Shown here piece after piece: positions 25,759 to 33,946 of a DNA stretch of 64,000 nucleotides. Below the pieces are notes generated by a model. That model did not search any database and was not told the DNA's origin. It saw nothing but the letters and a program-made list of their open reading frames with translations. Every line of letters starts with the position of its first letter. The first letter of the stretch is position 1. This DNA is from Lentisphaerota bacterium (lineage in GTDB: Bacteria; Verrucomicrobiota; Lentisphaeria; Victivallales; Victivallaceae): NCBI GenBank assembly GCA_015061545.1, contig SUWJ01000007.1:1-64000 (forward strand), written 5' to 3'. The position numbers were made by a program, and so were the translations under genes.

Positions 25759-27668
25759 TTGCCGAGCCCTTTATGTTCCGGCAGCGTAAAACCGATATCC
25801 CGACTGTCGTCTCCGCTGATATCGCCATTATCATCGCTGCCATCCGCGCCGACGCTGTAAATTGTCTGGTTGGGTTTATACCGCAACGGGTTTCCGCTGA
25901 AAGGATCGCGCTGCATGGTCGGATTTTCCGGATAAGAGCGGTTTTTGCGGTAATAAAGCTCAAGTTCGATATAATCCTGCATCAGGCGGCAGCGTGCCAG
26001 TTGTTCAAGCTCATAAATATAGCAGCTGAAGGCACTTTGCTGCAGCAGCAATTTTTTATCGTTCTCATAGGGTTGTCTGCCATCGGCAACTGCATCGTAA
26101 ACACTCAAATTACGCAGAAAATCCGCCTTGAATCCGGGGGTTAAAAATTTTATCCACGCCTTATTCTCCAAAAAGCCGATAAAATCTTCAAACTGCCAGT
26201 TCAACCCCCGCAAAAAATTATTTCGCAAGGTTATGGGCATTACTTTTTTATAAAAAAGCAGCTCCTGCTGCAACTCGGCATCGCTGAAATCAGCTGTATT
26301 GTCCCGCAGCAAAGCGCCCCGCATGGCAGAGGCATAATAAAACATCACCACATCCCGCCGTTGCCCCGAAAGCTGCAAATCGGTCAACGCCGCCAAATCA
26401 GAATAAAGCTCCTTAACCAGTTTATTGCGATTGATTTTATCTGCAGCGTTCATCTCCAGCTGCCGCCAGCGTATGTAGCTGCGGTAATCAGGATAATCCT
26501 CCGATTCAAGCGGCGAATAACGAATTATATCCGACGATTTGCAATTATATAATGCTGCCATTTTCCGTAAACAGCTGCGATAATTTATCAAAGAATTTTT
26601 TAAGCCTTTCAGCGCAGCAATATATTCCTCCTCCACCTTTTCCCGGCAGGGAGCGAAGCCGAGATATTTCACCGCCGCATCGGGTATCTTTGGCAATTTT
26701 TCCAACTGCGGAACATCCAACGCCACCAGCTGCAACGGTTCGTCGATCCGGCTTAACTGCCAACACCCTCCCGCCCATGCCGTTGTTATTGTAACTGCTA
26801 ACGGCAGCAGAAATAAAACCAAGCATTTAAGTGTTATATCCAATGATTGCAAAAACACATACTTTCCGCACTTTTTACTCAGCACATAACGGTTGTATGC
26901 CTGAAACAGTTTCGGCGGCGGTGTTTTTTGGCGACTTAACCTGAACCATTTGCCCCACGCTGCGGGGCGCGGATTAAGCTGCTTCCACTCCCGACGCAAT
27001 TTCACCCGTTCGGGGAAAGTGGAAAAATAGAATCCGATCATCCCCGCAAAACTTATGCACCAACTTATCCATACTGCGGTTCCGCCGTAATTGGCAAACA
27101 TAAAATATATTGTTCCGACAAAAAATGCTCCATCCCCCAGCAGTATTGTAAGAATAAAAAACTCCGCCCAACGCCGACGACCCGCGGGCAGAGTATTTAC
27201 AAACGCTTTATAAAGTTTGAAATAATAATAATCGCGCAATAACGGCAACGTGCCGCACCATTGCAAAGAAGTTTTCGGATCACGGAATATAAGCAAACTT
27301 GACAATATATCCCAATACCAATAACAGTAGAAGCAGATTGCCGTCAAGCCGATCCGCCAGTCCAGATTCACCCCCAGCAGCCAACCGCCAACAATCAATA
27401 TTGCCATATTTACCGGCAGTATCCCCCACACCGTCCAAAGCGAAGTATTGCAATCCACGGTACGGTAAAAACTTGCCAGCGAATCCTGCAGCAAACTTTC
27501 TTCATCCAGCCGATGAAAATCTTTTTTATCAGGATCCGCAATCAACGTTGAACAATGCACCTCGCGCCGCAGAAAAGCACGGCAAAGTTCAAAGGTATTC
27601 AAAATCTGGTTGGAGCCATCCGGCATATCCACCAGAAAAACTGTTTGCCGATACTCCCTGTTCTGCAT
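25755..27668 (-). CDS. Large membrane protein with pseudopilin-like C-terminal tail
   Basis: A 637-residue protein. The first 75 residues are soluble. A membrane region (about 78-300) holds several helices, and a helical extracytoplasmic or cytosolic part follows. The end YRKNRSYPENPTM-DPFSGNPLRY-YSVGADGSDDNGD closely follows the tail of type II secretion major pseudopilins (P-DPWG--Y-Y, then GADG---GE-DI), without their N-terminal helix. This tail recurs in unrelated PVC proteins. It is preceded by YjbQ with a gap of 8 bases and coupled to the 164-residue gene. Function unknown. Confidence 0.55.
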   Translation of the reverse strand: MQNREYRQTVFLVDMPDGSNQILNTFELCRAFLRREVHCSTLIADPDKKDFHRLDEESLLQDSLASFYRTVDCNTSLWTVWGILPVNMAILIVGGWLLGVNLDWRIGLTAICFYCYWYWDILSSLLIFRDPKTSLQWCGTLPLLRDYYYFKLYKAFVNTLPAGRRRWAEFFILTILLGDGAFFVGTIYFMFANYGGTAVWISWCISFAGMIGFYFSTFPERVKLRREWKQLNPRPAAWGKWFRLSRQKTPPPKLFQAYNRYVLSKKCGKYVFLQSLDITLKCLVLFLLPLAVTITTAWAGGCWQLSRIDEPLQLVALDVPQLEKLPKIPDAAVKYLGFAPCREKVEEEYIAALKGLKNSLINYRSCLRKMAALYNCKSSDIIRYSPLESEDYPDYRSYIRWRQLEMNAADKINRNKLVKELYSDLAALTDLQLSGQRRDVVMFYYASAMRGALLRDNTADFSDAELQQELLFYKKVMPITLRNNFLRGLNWQFEDFIGFLENKAWIKFLTPGFKADFLRNLSVYDAVADGRQPYENDKKLLLQQSAFSCYIYELEQLARCRLMQDYIELELYYRKNRSYPENPTMQRDPFSGNPLRYKPNQTIYSVGADGSDDNGDISGDDSRDIGFTLPEHKGLGK

Positions 27669-27676
27669 ATACTGAT

Positions 27677-28078
27677 TTACTCCGAAGCGGGTTGGAAAAG
27701 CACTTTTACATAACGGCTGCGCGGCCCGTCAAATTCGCAGAAATATACCCCTTGCCAGGTGCCCAGCCAAAGTTTTCCGTTGCGGATGGGCACACTCAGC
27801 GATATTCCCATTAAACTTGATTTCAAATGAGCCGCGCTGTTGCCCTCGCAATGGCGGTAATAACCTTCATTTCCGGGAATAAGCGCATCGAGCTTTTTAA
27901 GCAGATCGTGCCGCACATCCGGGTCCGCATTCTCATTGATCGTCAATCCCGCAGTTGTATGGGTACAGAATATATGGCAGATCCCGCATTTCAAATCCGC
28001 AGGAATCACCCCGTTGATTTGGCCGGTTATATCAATAAACTCACAATCACGCCGACTGATAATTGAAATTTCTGCCAT
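27677..28078 (-). CDS. YjbQ/UPF0047 family protein
   Basis: A 133-residue cytosolic protein of a widespread family with weak thiamine phosphate synthase activity in vitro. FCTHTTAGLTINENADPDVRHD and HLKSSLMGISLSVPI with GTWQGVYFCEFDGPR are its signature; the histidines of THTT and NSAAHLKSS and the Glu of INENAD make the likely metal site. AAGGAGG lies before the ATG at 28078. It is followed by the 637-residue membrane protein gene. Confidence 0.92.
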   Translation of the reverse strand: MAEISIISRRDCEFIDITGQINGVIPADLKCGICHIFCTHTTAGLTINENADPDVRHDLLKKLDALIPGNEGYYRHCEGNSAAHLKSSLMGISLSVPIRNGKLWLGTWQGVYFCEFDGPRSRYVKVLFQPASE

Positions 28079-28101
28079 ATATCCCCCCTCCTTATCCGCG
28101 G

Positions 28102-28596
28102 TCAGCGGCGTTCAAAAAGTTTACGCAACTCGGTCTGAAACTCGGCGATATCATTTTCATTGGGCTGACCTGACACCTTATCCAGTCCCAGACGGCCCAT
28201 GTCATCGACCAGCCATTCCGCCGTAACCCCCGAGGCAAATGTAACTGTACCGTGGGCAATCGCCCCGGGACGCGCCAAACGGCTCAATTCCACCACCGTT
28301 TTGCCGCCCGCAGGAGCAGCTTCTGCGCCATCAGTATTGTCTTCAGCGGCATTATCAGCAGTCGGTGCATTATCAGCAGCCTCTGCAGTCGCAACTGCAG
28401 CCTCACCTTCGGACTTCTTTTCCTTGGGGTCAAACTGCGCCCAATCCACATCTTCCAGTTCTGCCGCCAGCAGCCGCAGTTCCAGAAATGTCATCTTGTA
28501 ATCAAGCTCATCGACCAGCATATTCTGTATATCGGTAAGTTTTATTCCTTCGTGCAGCTTTTGCGCCACAAAACGTTTGACTGTCATTTCATCCAT
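28102..28596 (-). CDS. Acidic linker protein with conserved C-terminal domain
   Basis: A 164-residue protein in three parts: a helical N-terminus (about 1-55), an Ala/Glu/Asp-rich linker (about 60-95), and a compact end domain with VELSRLARPGAIAHGTV, WLVDDMGRLGLD and a final helix. I believe this end domain is conserved in Verrucomicrobiota and Lentisphaerota, but no function is known to me. It has no signal peptide. GGAG precedes the ATG by ten bases. It lies between a lipoprotein gene and yjbQ with short gaps on the same strand. Confidence 0.65.
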   Translation of the reverse strand: MDEMTVKRFVAQKLHEGIKLTDIQNMLVDELDYKMTFLELRLLAAELEDVDWAQFDPKEKKSEGEAAVATAEAADNAPTADNAAEDNTDGAEAAPAGGKTVVELSRLARPGAIAHGTVTFASGVTAEWLVDDMGRLGLDKVSGQPNENDIAEFQTELRKLFERR

Positions 28597-28621
28597 GATA
28601 TCTAAACTCCTGTATAGACTT

Positions 28622-29326
28622 TTATAACGTCACCTGCGAATCGCTCTCTTTAGTAAGATTCATCTGCAAGGGTGTTTTTTCTGCCTTATCTTCCTTTTTA
28701 CTGCCGTTGTCAAGCGGCGAAACTTCAACTTTCACCTGACTTTTATCCAACGCATCTTCCGCAGTTTCCGCCGCTGGCTGCAGTTTTTCGGCAGCTTGTT
28801 CCAGCTTTTTGCGTTCTTCCTGATAAAGCGCTCTTACCGAATCAAACCGGTCGCTCGACACCATCAGCAACGCTTTTACCTGCAATTCAATGATCGGGGT
28901 CGTGGGTGCATCCATCGTCACCGCATCGCCGAAGCTGTTGGTGTAAATATATGCTCCGCCGGCATTACGGTTATCCCGATTCCAACTGGGCGTATCGCCT
29001 CTGCCGATTCCCGGAGCCGCGCTGCCGATATTCACCCGTTTGGACTCAACAATATTGACCGCTTCCGCACCTTTTTCCCGCGCCAAAGCCACCAGTTCAT
29101 CGCTGATCTCTTCCACGCTGGTACCTTGCGGTGCAGTCAGATAAACCCTGCCGATAGCACGCATATTTTCAGGCGGCGGCGCCGATGGCGAATAGACCGC
29201 CACCGCGCTGTCTTCCGCCAACGGCGGAAAACTCTGCCCCACATAATCCACATTCATACACCCGACTGCGCTCAATGTCAGCGCAGCCAATGCCGCAATT
29301 CTGATTCCTATGCCATACTTTTTCAT
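28622..29326 (-). CDS. Lipoprotein, paralogue of the one at 3493
   Basis: A 234-residue lipoprotein. The signal peptide ends LSAVGC, the lipobox. SFPPLAEDSAVAVYSPS, MRAIGRVYLTAPQG and REKGAEAVNIVESKRV correspond in order to blocks in the protein at 3493-3954. The C-terminal third is a charged, Lys- and Glu-rich segment likely to be extended. I chose the ATG at 29326 (MKKYGIGI); a GTG at 29341 also lies in frame. It follows the CorC-like gene closely. Function unknown. Confidence 0.7.
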   Translation of the reverse strand: MKKYGIGIRIAALAALTLSAVGCMNVDYVGQSFPPLAEDSAVAVYSPSAPPPENMRAIGRVYLTAPQGTSVEEISDELVALAREKGAEAVNIVESKRVNIGSAAPGIGRGDTPSWNRDNRNAGGAYIYTNSFGDAVTMDAPTTPIIELQVKALLMVSSDRFDSVRALYQEERKKLEQAAEKLQPAAETAEDALDKSQVKVEVSPLDNGSKKEDKAEKTPLQMNLTKESDSQVTL

Positions 29327-29347
29327 CGCCTGTTTCCGCACCTCAGG

Positions 29348-30655
29348 TTAAATACCGATCCGTCTTACGTTGAACTCCAACACCCGCCCGCGGCGGATCT
29401 TGCGCACATAAAACTCGGCATTGTTGTATTTCAGCACATCACCGACTTTCGGTCCCCGCCGCAACTGGCGGCAGAACCAATCCGAAAGCATCAACGCCGT
29501 CCGCGGCATCTTCAGCGGAGTATCCGTTGCCATCATAGACACCAGCACACCGCCGCCGATCACCCAGAATCCTTCACTGGGCGAATAGAATGTCTTGGGC
29601 AGCGGATCGAATTCATCATCCAAATCGCCGATGAGCTCTTCTATAATATCTTCCATAGTTATCAACCCGCGGGTTCTGCCCTGCACATCCCTGACGATCG
29701 CCAGGTGAACGTGCTGCAACGCAAAACGCTCCAGCAGATTCGCCGCCGTATCGTCGGGCGCTACAAACGCAATGGGGCGCACGATATCCCGCAGCGCCGT
29801 CCGTTCAGGATGCGCCCGGAAACTGGCTACCAGCTCTTTGAAGTTGATATACCCTAAAACCTTATCTTTATCGCCGTTTTCGCACACAGGATAGCGGGTA
29901 TGGAAATCCGCCGGCACCGTGTTCAACGCTTCCGATGGAGTCTGAGTGGAAGATATAAACGATATATTTTCCACCGGCAGCATCACCTGATCCGCCCGCC
30001 GTTCCGACAGCTTCGGCGTTGCCAACAGAATATGTTCCTGCTGACTGCTGATCTTCTGCTCCCGCCGCGCCAGACTTGCCAATGCAGCGATCTCGGCAGC
30101 GGTCGAAGGCTCGTTATCGGTCATTTTAGCCTCAAATGGCCGATTTATCAAATGCACCAGACGAATCAACGGCCGCATCAAGATTGTCATGCCCACCAGC
30201 GCGCCTGCGCTGAATGAAATGATACGGCAGTTGAAATGCACGCCCAGCGTCTTGGGCAATATCTCCGTATATTGAACCATTATCAGCGTAAATGCCAAAG
30301 TAAACACTCCCAACCATGCGGCACCGAAGAGTTTGGAAAATTCCGCACCCGCAATTGCCGCCCCGATCGTATGCGCAGCGGTATTACAAATCAATATCAC
30401 CGCCAACGAAGGCTCAATATCTTTTTTCAATCGTGAACACAACTCTCCGCGACGCGGATTCTGTGTTCTTATATCCGCCAGTTGGCTCGGAGTAAGGCTC
30501 AACAGCGCCGATTCCAGCAACGAGCAGAGAAACGATACTGTAACTGCCATTGCCATACTTGCAATCAGCAGCACCCACGGCAAAAACTCGCTGCTGCCGC
30601 TTAACTGCGGAGCGGAAACTCCTGCAACTGTAAAAATATTCCACATTTGCATCAT
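29348..30655 (-). CDS. CNNM/CorC-HlyC family transporter-like protein
   Basis: A 435-residue inner-membrane protein. The DUF21/CNNM transmembrane domain (about 30-190) contains SFLCSLLESALLSLTPSQL. A CBS pair follows (about 205-345) with VLGYINFKEL, MTIEDIIEEL-like TMEDIIEELIGDLDDE and HLAIVRD. A CorC_HlyC domain closes the protein. Such proteins are linked to magnesium or cobalt efflux. AAGGA lies before the start codon. The ABC operon ends about 240 bases upstream. Confidence 0.9.
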   Translation of the reverse strand: MMQMWNIFTVAGVSAPQLSGSSEFLPWVLLIASMAMAVTVSFLCSLLESALLSLTPSQLADIRTQNPRRGELCSRLKKDIEPSLAVILICNTAAHTIGAAIAGAEFSKLFGAAWLGVFTLAFTLIMVQYTEILPKTLGVHFNCRIISFSAGALVGMTILMRPLIRLVHLINRPFEAKMTDNEPSTAAEIAALASLARREQKISSQQEHILLATPKLSERRADQVMLPVENISFISSTQTPSEALNTVPADFHTRYPVCENGDKDKVLGYINFKELVASFRAHPERTALRDIVRPIAFVAPDDTAANLLERFALQHVHLAIVRDVQGRTRGLITMEDIIEELIGDLDDEFDPLPKTFYSPSEGFWVIGGGVLVSMMATDTPLKMPRTALMLSDWFCRQLRRGPKVGDVLKYNNAEFYVRKIRRGRVLEFNVRRIGI

Positions 30656-30859
30656 GACAACCGTCCTTCCGGCACAGCTGCCGCCTGACTGCCTGACCGC
30701 ATCTTATTGCGGCCGCAACGTTTGTCCCCGCAACTGCCAGGGTCATCAGATGCTTCACTCATCCCCTCGCCGACTTTTGTCAGCATCACGTTGGCGTTAG
30801 AAACTCCACCATTCATAAGTTGGTCTACCAAATTTCCTTTCTTGGCTGGTATTTTTTTC

Positions 30860-30893
30860 CAGCTCCCGTCAGTTACCACGCCGACGGGAGCTG
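30860..30893. terminator. Strong hairpin after the SPFH/ATPase/ABC operon
   Basis: CAGCTCCCGTC (30860-30870) and GACGGGAGCTG (30883-30893) make a perfect 11-bp stem, just after the stop at 30899. The run of T is on the opposite strand side (plus strand TTTTTTT at 30852-30858 precedes the stem), so it is not a canonical terminator for the minus-strand operon. The remainder of 30656-30859 shows no supported gene. Confidence 0.5.
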
Positions 30894-30898
30894 ATCGG

Positions 30899-32494
30899 TT
30901 ATTTGTCTTCCTTGCGGGAATCTTCTTCCCGGCCCGCGCGCTGACTCTTGATCTTGGCGCGGATGATTGCGGCGGCTCTGGGATCGGCGTGTTCCAGATA
31001 ATCTTTCACCACCTGGTTGCGGATCTCGTTATACGGCGCCAAACCGCGGCGGCCCCGTTCTTTATCCGAAGAAATACCGCTCTGATAATCGGCGTAAATC
31101 TTCTTTGCCATCAGTTCGTAAGTGGCGGCCTCTTCTTCTTTATCGTTGACCGAAGCAGTCAGCGCATTCTGAATGAAGGCATTGATAATATCGGTGATCT
31201 GTTTGAAGGTAGCAGTTGCCACGATCTCTTTAAGTTCCCGATCCAGAAATGTTTTAAAGGGAGGATATTTGACTGTGTTATCCTCTTTCTTCAGCAATTC
31301 ATAAACCTCTTTGGTTTCATCAAAACGGCCGAAAATGAACAGCAGCACCGAGGCATTCTTCATAAAATTGATCTTACCGGTACGGAAACTTTCCAGATTG
31401 TCCGCTTCTTCCCGCGCCCAGTCATAAGTGCGGATCGCCGCCATTACCATATCCAGATTCGGCGCCAGAATCAAATAGCGATACCCCTCCTGCTGCGTCC
31501 ACAACACCCGGCCCGCCCGCACCATTTCCTGCAGACAGGTGGCAATGATACGCGAGCATTGCATATCGTGCCCGGTAACGCGGATCCCTTCCGACGCCCA
31601 GTAGATCGCCTGAGCTTCGGCAAGGCGCCAGTCCATAGAACCGTACTCCTTGTTGAGTGTATTGATATATTCAGCCCGCAAACGGTATTTGTCATAAAGC
31701 CAGATCGTGCGCAGCGCTGCATCAAGATTTTCCGCCAGCTTGAGATCGTTCAGCGCAGTTACAAATTTCTGCGGCAGCATCGACTCCTGACGGAATATTT
31801 CGTTCAGCGCCTTGTAATCGGCGATACCGCAGCGGTTGGCAGCTTTCCACATGGGATCGTCTTTCGGATAAAGCTTCATAAAAGCGGCTTCATCCATCGG
31901 CATTGTACTCCAGAGTTCCCACTTCGGTTCGGCAGTTATAACTGCTTCCATTTCCGTGGCCAGACGCGCCTTGTAGTAGTAACTTGCATTGTCCAGCACG
32001 TTACCCATTTTCTGCTGAAAGATCACCGCCAGCTCCCAGTACAGACGCGGTGCATCAGGGTTGTAGACCAACGCCTCATCGCGGATGAGTTTGATCCCTT
32101 CCCACACCCAGTACCAGCGATCCTGCCACAACGAACAGGTTACAGATATATTGTACGCCATGTTCCACGCCAGATAAGCCGTTGCGCTGGCAAAACGCGG
32201 CTGCAATTTAGTTATCCAGCTGGCCAGCTGAACCATTTCAAAGTAGTTCTTATCTTCCTGCAAACTGGCAGCACGCAGCCAGAGCAAGTCGGCGATCAAT
32301 CCGCGGAAACTGCCCAGCGCCATGGTGGTAAACGTTACCACCGGCGGAGCGTTGTTGATCTGCCCGGTAAAGAAAAGATCATGCTGACGGATCATCGAAT
32401 CCAGCCGCCGCTGGGTCATACTGATCCCGAACACCAGCACCAATGTCACGATCAGCGCCAGAGAATATTTGAAAAATTTATGAATGTTTATCAT
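30899..32494 (-). CDS. Membrane-anchored helical-repeat protein of the ABC operon
   Basis: A 531-residue protein with one N-terminal membrane helix (about 9-27) and a long extracytoplasmic or cytosolic helical body resembling TPR repeats: LLWLRAASLQEDKNYFEMV and ATAYLAWNMAYNISV fit that pattern. The end is strongly basic and acidic (GREEDSRKEDK). I know no named family, but similar proteins next to ABC-2 permeases seem to occur in PVC genomes. Its start overlaps the stop of the permease gene by four bases. It is the last gene of the operon. Confidence 0.65.
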   Translation of the reverse strand: MINIHKFFKYSLALIVTLVLVFGISMTQRRLDSMIRQHDLFFTGQINNAPPVVTFTTMALGSFRGLIADLLWLRAASLQEDKNYFEMVQLASWITKLQPRFASATAYLAWNMAYNISVTCSLWQDRWYWVWEGIKLIRDEALVYNPDAPRLYWELAVIFQQKMGNVLDNASYYYKARLATEMEAVITAEPKWELWSTMPMDEAAFMKLYPKDDPMWKAANRCGIADYKALNEIFRQESMLPQKFVTALNDLKLAENLDAALRTIWLYDKYRLRAEYINTLNKEYGSMDWRLAEAQAIYWASEGIRVTGHDMQCSRIIATCLQEMVRAGRVLWTQQEGYRYLILAPNLDMVMAAIRTYDWAREEADNLESFRTGKINFMKNASVLLFIFGRFDETKEVYELLKKEDNTVKYPPFKTFLDRELKEIVATATFKQITDIINAFIQNALTASVNDKEEEAATYELMAKKIYADYQSGISSDKERGRRGLAPYNEIRNQVVKDYLEHADPRAAAIIRAKIKSQRAGREEDSRKEDK

Positions 32495-33924
32495 TTGCGA
32501 ATCACCAATCCCAGTTCACGCCGCCAGTACAGGAAGACGCCCAGCACGATAAACGGCAGCGCCTGCAGCAGAAAATGCTCGCAGAACAACCCGCCGATAT
32601 AGCTGAATTCCACCAGTTCGCCGCTGGCAATTTTGTACGAGATCTCAAACTCCTGCAGCGGAGCAACGATCTTCATGATCACCTTGCCGATCCAGTAACC
32701 TGCATATTTGCTCGGATCTGCCAGCTGACTTGTGGTCATGATCAACGGAGCCACACTGCCGAGGAACATATAGCTTAAAACCGCAAAGATCGCCGTCGGC
32801 ATGGAAAATGCCGCTGCCACCGCGCAAGTGATCCCCGCATAAACCATTACCATCAGCAATATCACCAGCAAACCGCGGATAAAGTTGCCCGCAAAGCTGC
32901 TTACGCTGATCAACAGTTTAGGCCCGTCAACGGTCTGAAAGTAAACCTTATCCTGAGCGTTATCCAGATTTATATAGCGCAAATTCACATTGCCGTCGGG
33001 GTCGATAACCTGCGGCGGCATAACTTTTTCGTGAAATTCCCCGGCGTAGTTCTGTTCGGGCATCTGCGAAAGTGCCATCCAGTTGCGGGTGTAATCTTCC
33101 TGAGCTACAGTCTGGTTATTCATCGCCTCCTGTTTGCGCTCAACAATATAACCTGCCCACAACCCGGTGGTGTAACGCTGCGCTTCCGAATCCACCTTGC
33201 CCACATAGCAGCGGTAACGCAGATAGATCGGCTTGCTCTTATCCTGAGGCAGATCTTTGAAAGTCCACTCGCCGTATTTCTGGAAAAGAACTTCCGAACG
33301 CTGCCGCAGCATCTCCTGACTCAAGCCCTTGCGGAGTTCAGCTTCCATTTCCCCCGCCTGCGCCGTCACCTGCCGATTACCTGCTTTACGCATCTCTTCC
33401 AGCTGTTGCGCCAGCGCTTCGCGGGTAAGTTTATCCATATCCGGCGGCTCCGGGTAGTAGACACGCCTGCCCACCAGTACCTCGTTGCGGATGCGCTCTT
33501 TTTCTTCTTCAGGAATATCATCCTGAGCAAAGCGCCACATCACGCCGCCGAAAATCGTTATCCCAGCCAAGCCCAGCAGCACCGCGTGCAGCAGCACTAC
33601 GCTGGCATATTTGGCACAAAAAATCTTGATGCGCGACACGGGTTTGGATACCACCATATGCAGCTGATAACTCTCCACATCCTGAGTCATCACCAAACTG
33701 GAGATCCACACCGTCGAAAGCGCCAGAATAAACCCTACCGTCCCCAGACTGTACATAAGCGCGATCTGTATATAAGAACGCGCCCCTTCGCCGGAACCGG
33801 AAACAGTCATCGGCAGCATCACCGCACACAACACCAGCAATCCCAGCAAAAGCTGAAAGATGTGTGAACGCATCGCGCTGCGCAATGTAAGTTTTACGAT
33901 TGCAGAAAATGCTCTCATAATCAA
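32491..33924 (-). CDS. ABC-2-type transporter permease with large external loop
   Basis: A 477-residue permease. Two to three N-terminal helices (about 20-130) are followed by about 200 residues outside the membrane, containing a coiled part (EALAQQLEEMRKAGNRQ) and a beta-rich part, and then four or five helices to the end. This layout is known for ABC-2 subunits that work on envelope substrates. SKPVSRIKIFCAKYASVV is typical of the cytosolic loop of this class. It is directly behind the ATPase gene and coupled to the helical-repeat gene, so the three form one exporter. Confidence 0.85.
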   Translation of the reverse strand: MIMRAFSAIVKLTLRSAMRSHIFQLLLGLLVLCAVMLPMTVSGSGEGARSYIQIALMYSLGTVGFILALSTVWISSLVMTQDVESYQLHMVVSKPVSRIKIFCAKYASVVLLHAVLLGLAGITIFGGVMWRFAQDDIPEEEKERIRNEVLVGRRVYYPEPPDMDKLTREALAQQLEEMRKAGNRQVTAQAGEMEAELRKGLSQEMLRQRSEVLFQKYGEWTFKDLPQDKSKPIYLRYRCYVGKVDSEAQRYTTGLWAGYIVERKQEAMNNQTVAQEDYTRNWMALSQMPEQNYAGEFHEKVMPPQVIDPDGNVNLRYINLDNAQDKVYFQTVDGPKLLISVSSFAGNFIRGLLVILLMVMVYAGITCAVAAAFSMPTAIFAVLSYMFLGSVAPLIMTTSQLADPSKYAGYWIGKVIMKIVAPLQEFEISYKIASGELVEFSYIGGLFCEHFLLQALPFIVLGVFLYWRRELGLVIRK

Positions 33925-33946
33925 TTACTTCCGTTCACCTGTGTTA

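Noticed and set aside
30652..30879. Possible 75-residue gene between the ABC operon and the CorC-like gene
   Set aside because: No ribosome site, no recognisable domain, and it starts inside the hairpin.
30707..32602. 631-residue open frame opposite the helical-repeat gene
   Set aside because: Antisense shadow; the minus-strand gene has coupled starts and stops with its neighbours.
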